From Acidobacteriota bacterium (lineage in GTDB: Bacteria; Acidobacteriota; Blastocatellia; Pyrinomonadales; Pyrinomonadaceae): a stretch of 64,000 nucleotides of DNA. The position numbers and the translations under genes are program-made. The stretch is from the NCBI GenBank assembly GCA_016700075.1, contig CP065000.1, positions 868,001 through 932,000 of the forward strand. Reading direction: 5' to 3'. The notes beneath the pieces were generated by a model. That model ran no database searches. It was not told the origin of the DNA and saw only the letters and a list, made by a program, of their open reading frames with translations. Positions 1 through 7,000 of the stretch are shown piece after piece (positions within the stretch are counted from its first letter, which is position 1; the number at the start of each line of letters is the position of its first letter).

Positions 1-314
1 AGAAAATCGTCCGCCACGCCGTTGGCAAATTTCGCAATGATATTCGCCGTCGCGGGCACGATCAGCAGCAGGTCGATGTTCTGCGAAAAGTTTATATGCG
101 CGATCGGGTCAGGATTCTCCGGATCATAGTCGTCCACGATCACGTGCCGCTCGGTCAGAGCGCGAAACGTCAGCGGCTGAACAAACTCCGTCGCATGCCG
201 CGTCATCGCCACCGACACGTCGCACCCAGCCTTCTGCAACAGCCGCAAAACCTCGACCGCCTTATAAGCCGCGATACCGCCCGAAACGCCCAAACCTATG
301 CGGAATTTCGCCAT
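1..314 (-). CDS. coaBC: CoaBC, N-terminal part (cut by window edge)
   Basis: Bifunctional phosphopantothenoylcysteine decarboxylase / phosphopantothenate-cysteine ligase of coenzyme A synthesis. Only the first 104 codons, part of the flavoprotein decarboxylase domain, lie in the window. Seen: the N-terminus MAKFRIGLGVSGGIAAYKAV, a TRHATEFVQPLTF segment, and PATANIIAKFANGVADD, which is the FMN-binding PATANxxAKxAxGxADD signature of the family. The catalytic cysteine motif and the ligase half would lie beyond position 1. The ATG at 314-312 shares one base with the TGA stop of the upstream CruF-IDI gene (TGATG), so the two are probably translationally coupled. Identification is firm; whether the ligase half is present cannot be seen. 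Confidence 0.9.
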   Translation of the reverse strand, partial: MAKFRIGLGVSGGIAAYKAVEVLRLLQKAGCDVSVAMTRHATEFVQPLTFRALTERHVIVDDYDPENPDPIAHINFSQNIDLLLIVPATANIIAKFANGVADDF

Positions 315-1612
315 CAGGACACGATTCTACTATACAAATCGAGAAATCGTCGCTCCGAAATGAGCTGTTTGACCTCGAGGGCCGCCCACGGCGAATAGCC
401 GTTCGCCGGATCAGCGACTTCGCGAACAAAATCTTCCCATTTGATCCAGCGAATCGCGGCGACCTCGTCGGGATTCGGCTGCGGCTCGTTGTCGCTAAAG
501 CCGACGAAAACGGGGCAGATCTCGTTTTCGACAATGCCGTCCTTTTCGGCTCGGTAGCGGAAATCGGGGAGCGTCATTTTGAGTTCGACGCCGGTCAAGC
601 CGAGTTCGTATTTGAGACGACGCCGAGCCGCAGCATCGACGGTTTCGTGCAGTTTGACGTGGCCGCAAGCCGAATTTGACCACACGCCCGGCCAGGTCTT
701 TTTGTGCAAAGCCCGCTGCTGCAGTAGCGTTTCGCCGCGGCCGTTGAAAATAAATATCGAAAATGCCGAATGCAAACGCGTGTCGGCGTGATGTGCCGCA
801 AGCTTTTCTTCGGTGCCGATCGGCGTGCCGTCGTCGTCGACATAAACGATGCGTTCGTCGAATCGATAATGAGACCGCCGCCACCAACGAACCATCGCGA
901 CAATGACTGCAAAACCGATCACAGCCGCCCACAGCATGCCGCCAAAAACAGAGATCGCCGTCCAAAACACGATCATCAGGAACGCGCTCGATGCCAATTG
1001 AACAGGCACCGGCAGCAGCGGCTTTCTGATCCCGACAAACGCCTCGATGAGCAACGCACCGATCGCCCCGCTGACCAGCCAGCCGAGAAAATTCGACACC
1101 GGCACGCCGTAGAAAACGCCGCCGCCTTCGTATTGCCAAAAACCGAGCCGAACCGCTCCCGGATCGAGCACAAGGTCAAAGAACATCGCGATGACAGCGG
1201 CCGCTCCGCCGCGGAAGAAAGCATTCGAGAATAGCGTCGCCGCCATCGCCCATGCTCCGACCATCAGCGGCGACCACGCCAGAAAGACCGTCCACGGAGT
1301 AACGCCGAAAAGCTTAGCGCCCAACAGTTCAGAATAACCGAAATGCCCGTACGGAAACCCTGTAAATATCGCAAGCGTCTCGATCGCGAGTGCATAAAGA
1401 CCGAGCATTACCCAAAGGATCGCGGCATCACGCCAGCCGAGCCACCAACGCGTCGCCCACATCGCGGGCAGAGCGAACAGCACAACGTTCAGCCCAGACA
1501 GCCAATGCGACCATGCCGGTAGCTCGACATTGACCATAAAGAACGCACCCGTTGCAAGGAATATCGCGACGGCAATGGTTATGTAGGTATTGATTTTGTT
1601 TGATGGGATCAC
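314..1612 (-). CDS. CruF-like carotenoid hydratase fused to type 1 isopentenyl-diphosphate isomerase
   Basis: A two-domain fusion of about 432 residues. Residues 1-245 form a polytopic membrane domain of the CruF/DUF422 carotenoid hydratase family, with the family blocks FGYSELLG and LDPGAVRLGFW...GVPVSNFLGW. Residues 250-432 are a complete type 1 IDI, a NUDIX-fold enzyme that interconverts IPP and DMAPP. The catalytic Cys is in NSACGH (C316), and the metal and catalytic glutamates are in ENEICPV (E362, E364). The GTG at 1612 is preferred because residues encoded upstream are non-hydrophobic and overlap a repeat; an in-frame ATG at 1669 is possible. It is divergent from the prenyltransferase gene and one base overlapped with coaBC. 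Inference: it makes DMAPP for chain elongation and hydrates the carotenoid ends. I know of no characterised protein with this fusion. Confidence 0.88.
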   Translation of the reverse strand: MIPSNKINTYITIAVAIFLATGAFFMVNVELPAWSHWLSGLNVVLFALPAMWATRWWLGWRDAAILWVMLGLYALAIETLAIFTGFPYGHFGYSELLGAKLFGVTPWTVFLAWSPLMVGAWAMAATLFSNAFFRGGAAAVIAMFFDLVLDPGAVRLGFWQYEGGGVFYGVPVSNFLGWLVSGAIGALLIEAFVGIRKPLLPVPVQLASSAFLMIVFWTAISVFGGMLWAAVIGFAVIVAMVRWWRRSHYRFDERIVYVDDDGTPIGTEEKLAAHHADTRLHSAFSIFIFNGRGETLLQQRALHKKTWPGVWSNSACGHVKLHETVDAAARRRLKYELGLTGVELKMTLPDFRYRAEKDGIVENEICPVFVGFSDNEPQPNPDEVAAIRWIKWEDFVREVADPANGYSPWAALEVKQLISERRFLDLYSRIVS

Positions 1613-1649
1613 TTGATTTCGTTCTCTAAGCCGGAGACCTCCCGCAATG

Positions 1650-1730
1650 CCGCAAAGCTGCAAGGGCAACCGCCAAGGAGATCGGAGCTCTTCTTTGCGT
1701 TCTTTGCATATGCCCTTGGCGTCTTTGCGG
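1650..1730. repeat. Interrupted inverted repeat in the divergent cruF-idi / ubiA spacer
   Basis: CCGCAAAG (1650-1657) and CGCCAAGG (1671-1678) are matched in inverted order by CCTTGGCG (1714-1721) and CTTTGCGG (1723-1730); the inner GGGCA and TGCCC also pair. This is the only spacer between the divergent genes, so both promoters must lie in or beside it. No clear -35/-10 pair was found. Confidence 0.5.
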
Positions 1731-1760
1731 GAAATCTTTCGCCACAGCTACAATCAGTCA

Positions 1761-2603
1761 ATGCCCGATCTGCGATTCTTGCTAAAGGTCAGCCGCCCGC
1801 GATTTTGGTTCTACGTGCTTGGGCCGTATCTGGTCGGGCTTGTTGCAGGTGCGGTTGATCTCAATGAACTTCTGCACCCAGCATATCTGCTGATCGGACT
1901 TTATTTCACGTTTCCGGCAAATCTGCTCATCTACGGCGTCAACGACATTTTCGATTATGAGACCGACCGCATCAACGCCAAAAAGGACGATTACGAAACG
2001 CTGGTAAAACCGGATTCACGCGGTGCATTGTGGCTGGCAATCGCGATAACGAATCTTCCGTTCGCGGCGATCTTTTTTTTCGCCAATTTCGCGGCTTCGG
2101 CAGCGGTCATCGGGTTCTTGTTCTTTTCGGTGTTCTATTCCGCGCCGCCGATACGAGCCAAAACAACGCCGTTCCTCGATTCCGCCTTCAACATTCTCTA
2201 CGCGATGCCGGGCTTCTTCGCATATTCGCTGCTCTCGGGCGAATTCCCACCCGCTGCCATCGTGATCGCCGCACTTTGCTGGACCGCCGCGATGCATGCG
2301 TACTCCGCAATTCCCGATGTCGAGGCAGACAAAGAAGCCGGCATCTCGACCATTGCGACTGTCTGCGGCGAATACGGCACTATCGCCGTCTGCCTTATTC
2401 TTTACGCCGCTTCCGCAATTCTGTCGGCTCCGTATCTCGGCTTTTCGAGCGTCACTTTAGGGCTCGCCTATGTGCTGCTGATGATCGCGTCGTTCTACTC
2501 AGCGAAACACGGCCGCATCTTCAAACTCTACAAAGCTTTCCCGCTGATCAACGTCGCCGCCGGATTCGTGCTCTTCTGGTCCGTCGCTCTAGGAAAATTC
2601 TAG
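1761..2603 (+). CDS. UbiA-family prenyltransferase, probable lycopene elongase type
   Basis: An integral membrane prenyltransferase of 280 residues, the usual size for UbiA proteins, with about eight or nine hydrophobic segments. Both Asp-rich motifs that bind Mg-diphosphate are present: NDIFDYETD (residues 61-69) and DVEADKEAG (186-194). The YGVNDIFDYETD form and the short soluble loops resemble the lycopene elongase group (LyeJ/CrtEb), which adds dimethylallyl units to lycopene, more than quinone-pathway UbiA/MenA enzymes. Context supports this: it diverges from CruF-IDI and converges on crtI. The ATG at 1761 is chosen over an upstream in-frame ATG (1647) because 1647-1760 is the repeat-containing spacer. 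The TAG stop lies in the arm of an inverted repeat. The family is certain; the substrate is inferred. Confidence 0.85.
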   Translation: MPDLRFLLKVSRPRFWFYVLGPYLVGLVAGAVDLNELLHPAYLLIGLYFTFPANLLIYGVNDIFDYETDRINAKKDDYETLVKPDSRGALWLAIAITNLPFAAIFFFANFAASAAVIGFLFFSVFYSAPPIRAKTTPFLDSAFNILYAMPGFFAYSLLSGEFPPAAIVIAALCWTAAMHAYSAIPDVEADKEAGISTIATVCGEYGTIAVCLILYAASAILSAPYLGFSSVTLGLAYVLLMIASFYSAKHGRIFKLYKAFPLINVAAGFVLFWSVALGKF

Positions 2604-2770
2604 CCACAGAGAACACTGAAGGCACGAAGGAACCAAGGTGAAAAAGTGAAAATGTCACCGTCGAGGACAATCCGAAACCCGTCAACCTACAAGCACATTT
2701 TTGGGGGACACCAAGATATCTTTTCTATTTTCACCTTTTCACTTTTTCACTTTTGTTTTCTCTGTGGCTA
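2601..2770. repeat. Intergenic inverted repeat (TAGCCACAGAGAA type) between convergent genes
   Basis: TAGCCACAGAGAA at 2601-2613 is a perfect inverted match to TTCTCTGTGGCTA at 2758-2770. Inside, AAGGTGAAAAAGTGAAAA (from 2635) pairs roughly with the TTTTCACTTTTTCACTTTT stretch before 2755. The stop codon of the prenyltransferase gene (2601-2603) and that of crtI (2768-2770, minus strand) are the outermost bases of the two arms. A related copy follows the copper ATPase at 44473-44552. Confidence 0.7.
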
Positions 2771-4270
2771 TAACTCTTCCAGTGGGCCGGGTGATTTGAT
2801 GTTATGAACGCGCTTGTAAGCCAATTCGGCTGAGATCAGGCATATCTGCGTGCCGATGCCGGGATTTGTGCCGGCCCCGACGTAGTAGAGGCCTTTAACT
2901 TTTTTAGAAAAATTCTTCGGCCGGAATATCGCCGTCTGCATTAGCGTGTGGGCAAGTCCCAATGCCGAACCGCGAAACGCGTTGTAATCTGCCGCGAAAT
3001 TTTCGACCGTGTAAATGCGTTTGTATTCGATCTTCTGCCGCAGGCCTTCGAGGCCCATTTCCTCTTCCATCAGAGCCAAAACCCTGTCGGCGTAACGTTC
3101 TTTTTCGTCCTCGCGAATCTCCAGACCGCTTGCGATCGGCACAAGGACAAATAAATTCTCCTTGCCTTCCGGTGCGACCGAAGGATCGGTCACGCTCGGC
3201 GCGCATACATACAGCGAAGGCTCATCAGGCAAACGCGGATCGTCGTAGATCTCAGCGAAATTCCGCCGCCAATCCTCGCTGAACAACAGGTTGTGGTGTA
3301 TCAGCGACGGCATCTTTTCGCTGACGCCGAGATACATTATGAAGGCCGACGGCGCCATCACGCGTTTTTTCCAATAACTCTCTTTGAACGTGCGATTTCC
3401 GCTTTCGAGCAGCCGCGCTTCCGTATGCTCCATATCGGCGTTCGAAATGACGATGTCGGCTTCGATGACCTCGCCGCCTTCCAACTCGACGCCCGCTGCC
3501 TTGCCGTTCTTGACGACGATGCGTTTCACGGGGGACGACGTCCTCAGTTTCGCTCCGTTCTTTTCCGCGACGTTGGCGAGTGCTTTTATCAGCTCGTAAA
3601 AACCGCCCTGCGGATAAAAAACGCCCTGATTAAAATCCATGTGCGACATCAGGTTGTACAGCGCCGGTGCCTCATACGGCGATGTGCCCAGGAACACCAT
3701 CGTGTATTCCATCACCTGCTGCAGCTTTTTCGTCTTGAAGAATCGCGAGACGAAATTGTGCATCTTCGAAAAAACGGACAGCTTCTGCCCTTCGGTCGCG
3801 ACGCGTTTGTTCAGGAAATCCCAGATGCGGTCGTAGTTCTTGAACATAAAATGTTCTGTCGCCACGCCGTATTGATATTCGCTCTGTGCGAGATATTTGC
3901 GGAGGTTGTCGCCGGCTCCCGGCTCGATCGCATCGAAAGCCGCCGCATCGCGTTCGATGTCGCTGTGTATGTCTAGCCGCTCGGCATCGCGCCTGAAAAA
4001 GATGCGGTAAGACGGAGAGAGCTTCACTAGGTCTAGGTGGTCTTTGACGCGTTCGCCCATCAGCCGAAAGAAATGCTCGAAAATGTCAGGTGCCAAGTAC
4101 CACGATGGCCCCATGTCGAATTTGAAACCGTTGCTTTGGAAAATATTCGCTCGCCCGCCGAGGTTAGCATTCTTTTCAACGAGAGTGACGTCGTAGCCTT
4201 TGCGAGCAAAAAGTCCGGCGGTACCAAGACCGCCGATGCCGCCGCCGATTATCAATACACGTTTGTTCAT
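2768..4270 (-). CDS. crtI: CrtI-type phytoene desaturase / carotenoid FAD oxidoreductase
   Basis: An FAD-dependent desaturase of 500 residues, full length for bacterial CrtI, which turns phytoene into lycopene or a related polyene at the membrane. Seen: an N-terminal Rossmann motif IIGGGIGGLGTAGLFA followed by VEKNANLGGRA (residues 7-41), the substrate-side MGPSWYLAPDIFEHFF block, and the C-terminal carotenoid-desaturase signature GLYYVGAGTNPGIG near residue 460. It lies 93 bases downstream of crtB on the same strand, with a long hairpin between them. It could instead be a CrtD-like 3,4-desaturase. As it is the only desaturase here and sits beside crtB, phytoene desaturase is the likelier role. 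Confidence 0.92.
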   Translation of the reverse strand: MNKRVLIIGGGIGGLGTAGLFARKGYDVTLVEKNANLGGRANIFQSNGFKFDMGPSWYLAPDIFEHFFRLMGERVKDHLDLVKLSPSYRIFFRRDAERLDIHSDIERDAAAFDAIEPGAGDNLRKYLAQSEYQYGVATEHFMFKNYDRIWDFLNKRVATEGQKLSVFSKMHNFVSRFFKTKKLQQVMEYTMVFLGTSPYEAPALYNLMSHMDFNQGVFYPQGGFYELIKALANVAEKNGAKLRTSSPVKRIVVKNGKAAGVELEGGEVIEADIVISNADMEHTEARLLESGNRTFKESYWKKRVMAPSAFIMYLGVSEKMPSLIHHNLLFSEDWRRNFAEIYDDPRLPDEPSLYVCAPSVTDPSVAPEGKENLFVLVPIASGLEIREDEKERYADRVLALMEEEMGLEGLRQKIEYKRIYTVENFAADYNAFRGSALGLAHTLMQTAIFRPKNFSKKVKGLYYVGAGTNPGIGTQICLISAELAYKRVHNIKSPGPLEEL

Positions 4271-4292
4271 TCCAGTTGCGACTATCCACTAA

Positions 4293-4349
4293 AAACTTGT
4301 CACCATTCACTGCAGAAAACAATTTCATTCAGTGAATACCGACAAGTTT
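4293..4349 (-). promoter_or_regulatory. 20-bp-arm hairpin between crtB and crtI
   Basis: The plus-strand arm AAACTTGTCaccATTCACTG (4293-4312) is the inverse of CAGTGAATaccGACAAGTTT (4330-4349), with 17 of 20 positions pairing. On the transcribed (minus) strand the second arm runs into five T's, as in an intrinsic terminator or attenuator that would lower crtI relative to crtB. The regulatory role is inferred; the repeat itself is plain. Confidence 0.55.
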
Positions 4350-4363
4350 CAAGCGGCAAGTTC

Positions 4364-5266
4364 TTATTCATAAACGCCGATGAGGGCTTTTGCCGATAGC
4401 CACAGCTTTCGACGGAAGTTCGTCCTGACGCGGCCGCGATAGATATTGTAGTTCACACGCTCGATCTCGTTCAGGATAGCCTTGTAAAGAACATACGCGA
4501 TGCGCACTGCCATTCGTCCCCGCCAATGCAGCATCGGTATGCCCGGCAGAGCTTCGCGATATATCTGACGGTTTCGCTCGATCTGAAAATTCATGAATTC
4601 GACGAACCGCTCATCGAAATTCTGCGTCGCGATGTCGCGTTCGGTCAGCCCGAACCGCCGCATTTCATCACGCGGCATGTAGATGCGGCCGAGCTCGTCA
4701 TAGTCCTGTTTGATGTCGCGGAGGAAGTTCGTAAGTTGGAACGCGTAGCCGAGCTTGATCGCATAGGGAAAGGCTTCGTCCGAGCTGTAGCCGACGATCT
4801 TCGTTACCATAATGCCGATCACGCCTGCCGAGCCGTACATGTATTCCTCGAGGTGCTCGTAGTTGTCATAGGCGAAAACCTCCTCATCCATAAACATCGA
4901 CTTCAGGAAAGCCTCGCCGTCCTCGACGGTGATGTTGTGACGCCGGAACGTATCGACTATGGCGTGCAAAACGGCGTCGTCGCTGCCGCCGTCAGCCATC
5001 GCGGCGAGCCAGCGTTCCCGCCATTCGTTCAGCTTTGCCAGCGTCTCTTCTTTATCACCTTTGTTCGGGTCGTCAACGATCTCGTCGGGAATGCGTGCAA
5101 AGGCATAGACGGCGTAGATCGAATTCCGCAGTTCCCGCGGGAAGAACTGCGTCGCGAAGTAGTAGCTCGTCCCGTAATGCTCCGTTATGGCCTTGCATTC
5201 GAGATAGCCCTCGGCGAGGAATTCGTCGGCTTTCGCAGCCGTAAGGTTCTTGTCATCGAGCAACAT
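4364..5266 (-). CDS. crtB: Phytoene synthase
   Basis: Condenses two geranylgeranyl diphosphates into phytoene, the first committed step of C40 carotenoid synthesis. 300 residues, normal for CrtB. Seen: both Asp-rich substrate-Mg motifs, DEIVDD (near residue 61) and DIKQDYDELGRIYMP (the family's DxxxD...GRxYLP block), plus the substrate region YYFATQFFP and ARIPDEIVD. The ATG start gives the usual N-terminus. It heads the crtB-crtI pair and diverges from the NUDIX gene across an 87-base spacer. A squalene/dehydrosqualene synthase was considered, but the spacing of the motifs and the crtI neighbour favour CrtB. Confidence 0.93.
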   Translation of the reverse strand: MLLDDKNLTAAKADEFLAEGYLECKAITEHYGTSYYFATQFFPRELRNSIYAVYAFARIPDEIVDDPNKGDKEETLAKLNEWRERWLAAMADGGSDDAVLHAIVDTFRRHNITVEDGEAFLKSMFMDEEVFAYDNYEHLEEYMYGSAGVIGIMVTKIVGYSSDEAFPYAIKLGYAFQLTNFLRDIKQDYDELGRIYMPRDEMRRFGLTERDIATQNFDERFVEFMNFQIERNRQIYREALPGIPMLHWRGRMAVRIAYVLYKAILNEIERVNYNIYRGRVRTNFRRKLWLSAKALIGVYE

Positions 5267-5353
5267 GCTTCTTTTGCACCAAGTGCGTTATACAGGGTTT
5301 CGCACGCCGACCTGTTTTGGATTCTGTTACTGCTATGGCTATCATCTTGCCTT

Positions 5354-5881
5354 ATGCCCGAGACAATCGCAACAAAAAAGATCTATGACGGCCGCATTTT
5401 TGATGTCCGCATCGACACCATCCGCGAAGGCGACGCGAAATACGACCGCGAGATAATTTCCCACCGCGGCAGCGCCGTGATCGTACCGCTTTTTGACGAC
5501 GGCACCGTCGCGATGGTCAGACAATACAGGCATGCGGCGAAAGAGACGCTGCTGGAATTACCCGCGGGCTCGCTCGACGAAGGCGAGGCGCCCATCGAAG
5601 GTGCCGCCCGAGAACTGGAAGAAGAGATCGGATATACAGCAGAAAAGCTTGAGAAGATCGCGGAATTCTACGTCTCGCCGGGCTTTCTCGATGAAAAGAT
5701 GTTCGTCTTTTTCGCCGCCGGCCTCACGCAGACCGAGCAGCGGTTGGAGATCGACGAGATCATCGAGGTCGAACGAATTCCGCTCGCCGACGCCATTGAA
5801 TTGGTTAACCGCGGAGAGATCCACGACGCCAAAACGATGCTCGGCCTGCTCTTTGCCGCAAGAACCGTCGCTCAGCGATGA
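5354..5881 (+). CDS. NUDIX hydrolase, ADP-ribose pyrophosphatase type
   Basis: A 175-residue NUDIX hydrolase of the ADP-ribose/ADP-sugar pyrophosphatase group, which cleaves ADP-ribose to AMP and ribose-5-phosphate. The NUDIX box is complete: GSLDEGEAPIEGAARELEEE then IG (G-x5-E-x7-REL-x-EE-x-G). The preceding VRQYRHAAKETLLELPAG and following YVSPGFLDEK blocks are typical of the ADPRase branch rather than of MutT. The ATG at 5354 starts the conserved fold; upstream in-frame sequence is antisense to crtB. It stands alone between the divergent crtB gene and the rplM promoter. The exact substrate cannot be read from sequence. Confidence 0.85.
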   Translation: MPETIATKKIYDGRIFDVRIDTIREGDAKYDREIISHRGSAVIVPLFDDGTVAMVRQYRHAAKETLLELPAGSLDEGEAPIEGAARELEEEIGYTAEKLEKIAEFYVSPGFLDEKMFVFFAAGLTQTEQRLEIDEIIEVERIPLADAIELVNRGEIHDAKTMLGLLFAARTVAQR

Positions 5882-5903
5882 TAAACTTCCTCGTTTTCGC
5901 GGC

Positions 5904-5932
5904 TTGACGATTTATTTTCGTTTCGATATCCT
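5904..5932 (+). promoter_or_regulatory. Sigma-70-type promoter of rplM-rpsI
   Basis: TTGACG (5904-5909), a 17-base spacer, then TATCCT (5927-5932): five and four of six consensus matches at ideal spacing. It ends about 45 bases before the rplM start, leaving room for the GGAG at 5951. Confidence 0.65.
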
Positions 5933-5976
5933 GTCAGTTCGCATTTTTGCGGAGAAAGGCAACAGTGTGTGCAGAT

Positions 5977-6411
5977 ATGAGTACTTATTTTCCAAGCGGA
6001 AAGGGATTGGCAGAAGATAGAAAGTGGTTTGTCGTTGACGCGAAAGGCAAAACGGTAGGCCGTTTGGCGACCGAGGTCGCACGCATTTTGTCGGGCAAGA
6101 ACAACCCTGCGTGGACACCGTTCATGGACATGGGCGATCATTGTGTCGTCATAAATGCACGTCACGCCGTTTTCACCGGTTCGAAAACTGATCAAAAGCT
6201 TTACCGCCACCACACATTGTATCCGGGCGGCTTGAAAGAAAAGTCCGTCAAGGAAATGCTCGAGCAGAAACCTGAGCGGATCATCGAACTTGCGATCAAA
6301 GGCATGTTGCCGAAAACTAAGCTCGGCAAGGCGATGGCAAAGAAATTGAAGGTTTACGCGGATGCCGAACACAGGCACACCGCCCAGAAACCGGAGGCGA
6401 TCGAAGTTTAG
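5977..6411 (+). CDS. rplM: 50S ribosomal protein L13
   Basis: A large-subunit protein of 144 residues, the usual size. Seen: WFVVDAKGKTVGRLATEVA near the N-terminus, the NARHAVFTGSK block, YRHHTLYPGG, and AIKGMLPKTKLGKAM, all L13 signatures. Two starts compete. GTG at 5965 sits 5 bases after GGAGAAAGG; ATG at 5977 gives an N-terminus MSTYFPSGKGL, which looks more like homologues. The ATG is preferred, and the difference is only four residues. It is followed by rpsI, the classical rplM-rpsI pair, after a 66-base repeat-rich gap. Confidence 0.95.
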   Translation: MSTYFPSGKGLAEDRKWFVVDAKGKTVGRLATEVARILSGKNNPAWTPFMDMGDHCVVINARHAVFTGSKTDQKLYRHHTLYPGGLKEKSVKEMLEQKPERIIELAIKGMLPKTKLGKAMAKKLKVYADAEHRHTAQKPEAIEV

Positions 6412-6477
6412 CTGCAGTAGCAGCCGCAGTCCGCAGTTGAAAACTGCCGCTGCCGCTGCCGCTGCCAACTGTAAGAT
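6412..6477. repeat. GCC-GCT triplet run and hairpin between rplM and rpsI
   Basis: The rplM-rpsI gap holds GCAGTT-GAA-AACTGC (6433-6447, a 6-bp stem) followed by tandem CCGCTG units (to about 6465), then CAACTG, which can pair with the upstream CAGTTG. No Shine-Dalgarno sequence is visible before rpsI, so the hairpin may shape translation of rpsI from the bicistronic mRNA (inference). Confidence 0.5.
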
Positions 6478-6870
6478 ATGGCAGACATTCAGTATTACGG
6501 AACAGGCCGCAGAAAGACCTCGACAGCGAGGGTTTACCTTCGTCCGGGCAGCGGCTCGATCACGGTGAACAAGCGTGATTTCAACTCGTATTTTCCTAAT
6601 GAGGCGTTGCAGATGATCATTCGTCAGCCGCTCGCTCTTACGGAAACGACGGAAAAGTTCGACATTCTCGTGAATGTTGACGGCGGCGGCTCTGCCGGAC
6701 AGGCGGGTGCGGTTCGTCACGGCATCACGCGTGCGTTGCTCGAATTCAATTCGGACCTGCGTCCTGAGTTGAAGAAAGCGGGCCTCATCACACGCGACCC
6801 GAGAAAGAAGGAACGCAAGAAATACGGACAGAAAGGTGCCCGTAAGCGCTTCCAGTTCTCGAAACGCTAA
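6478..6870 (+). CDS. rpsI: 30S ribosomal protein S9
   Basis: A small-subunit protein of 130 residues, full length. Seen: the N-terminal YYGTGRRKTSTARVY signature, GGGSAGQAGAVRHGITRAL in the middle, and the basic C-terminal tail RDPRKKERKKYGQKGARKRF ending in FSKR, whose last residues reach the P-site tRNA. It is second in the rplM-rpsI operon. The start codon lacks a visible Shine-Dalgarno sequence and is preceded by the triplet-repeat hairpin, so translation probably depends on ribosomes arriving from rplM or on mRNA structure (inference). Confidence 0.96.
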   Translation: MADIQYYGTGRRKTSTARVYLRPGSGSITVNKRDFNSYFPNEALQMIIRQPLALTETTEKFDILVNVDGGGSAGQAGAVRHGITRALLEFNSDLRPELKKAGLITRDPRKKERKKYGQKGARKRFQFSKR

Positions 6871-6874
6871 TTAG

Positions 6875-6927
6875 TGTTCAGAGTTACGCCTTTAGGCGTG
6901 ATTACGCGTAAACGCGTAACTCTAAAC
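6875..6927. repeat. Palindromic repeat GAGTTACGCCTTTAGGCG, copy 1
   Basis: AGAGTTACGCC-TTTA-GGCGT is followed by TTACGCG-TAAA-CGCGTAA, and the whole block is closed by outer arms AGAGTTACG and CGTAACTCT. Nearly the same core recurs at 17370-17451. It lies just past the rpsI stop and may act as a transcript-end hairpin. Confidence 0.65.
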
Positions 6928-6951
6928 AAAAACCATTGGCGAAATGCTTGG

Positions 6952-6982
6952 TTGACACGTTCACCTTTTCGCCGAGTACATA
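6952..6982 (+). promoter_or_regulatory. Possible promoter of the rpsB-tsf-pyrH-frr run
   Basis: A perfect TTGACA (6952-6957) is followed 17-19 bases later by AGTACATA, a poor -10. The position, shortly before the TTG start of rpsB and after the palindromic repeat, fits a promoter. The weak -10 keeps confidence low. Confidence 0.4.
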
Positions 6983-7000
6983 AACCAAGGAGATAAAGTT

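Noticed and set aside
5872..6720. A long minus-strand open frame opposite rplM and rpsI
   Set aside because: It is antisense to two certain ribosomal genes, spans their gap, and has no protein-like pattern.
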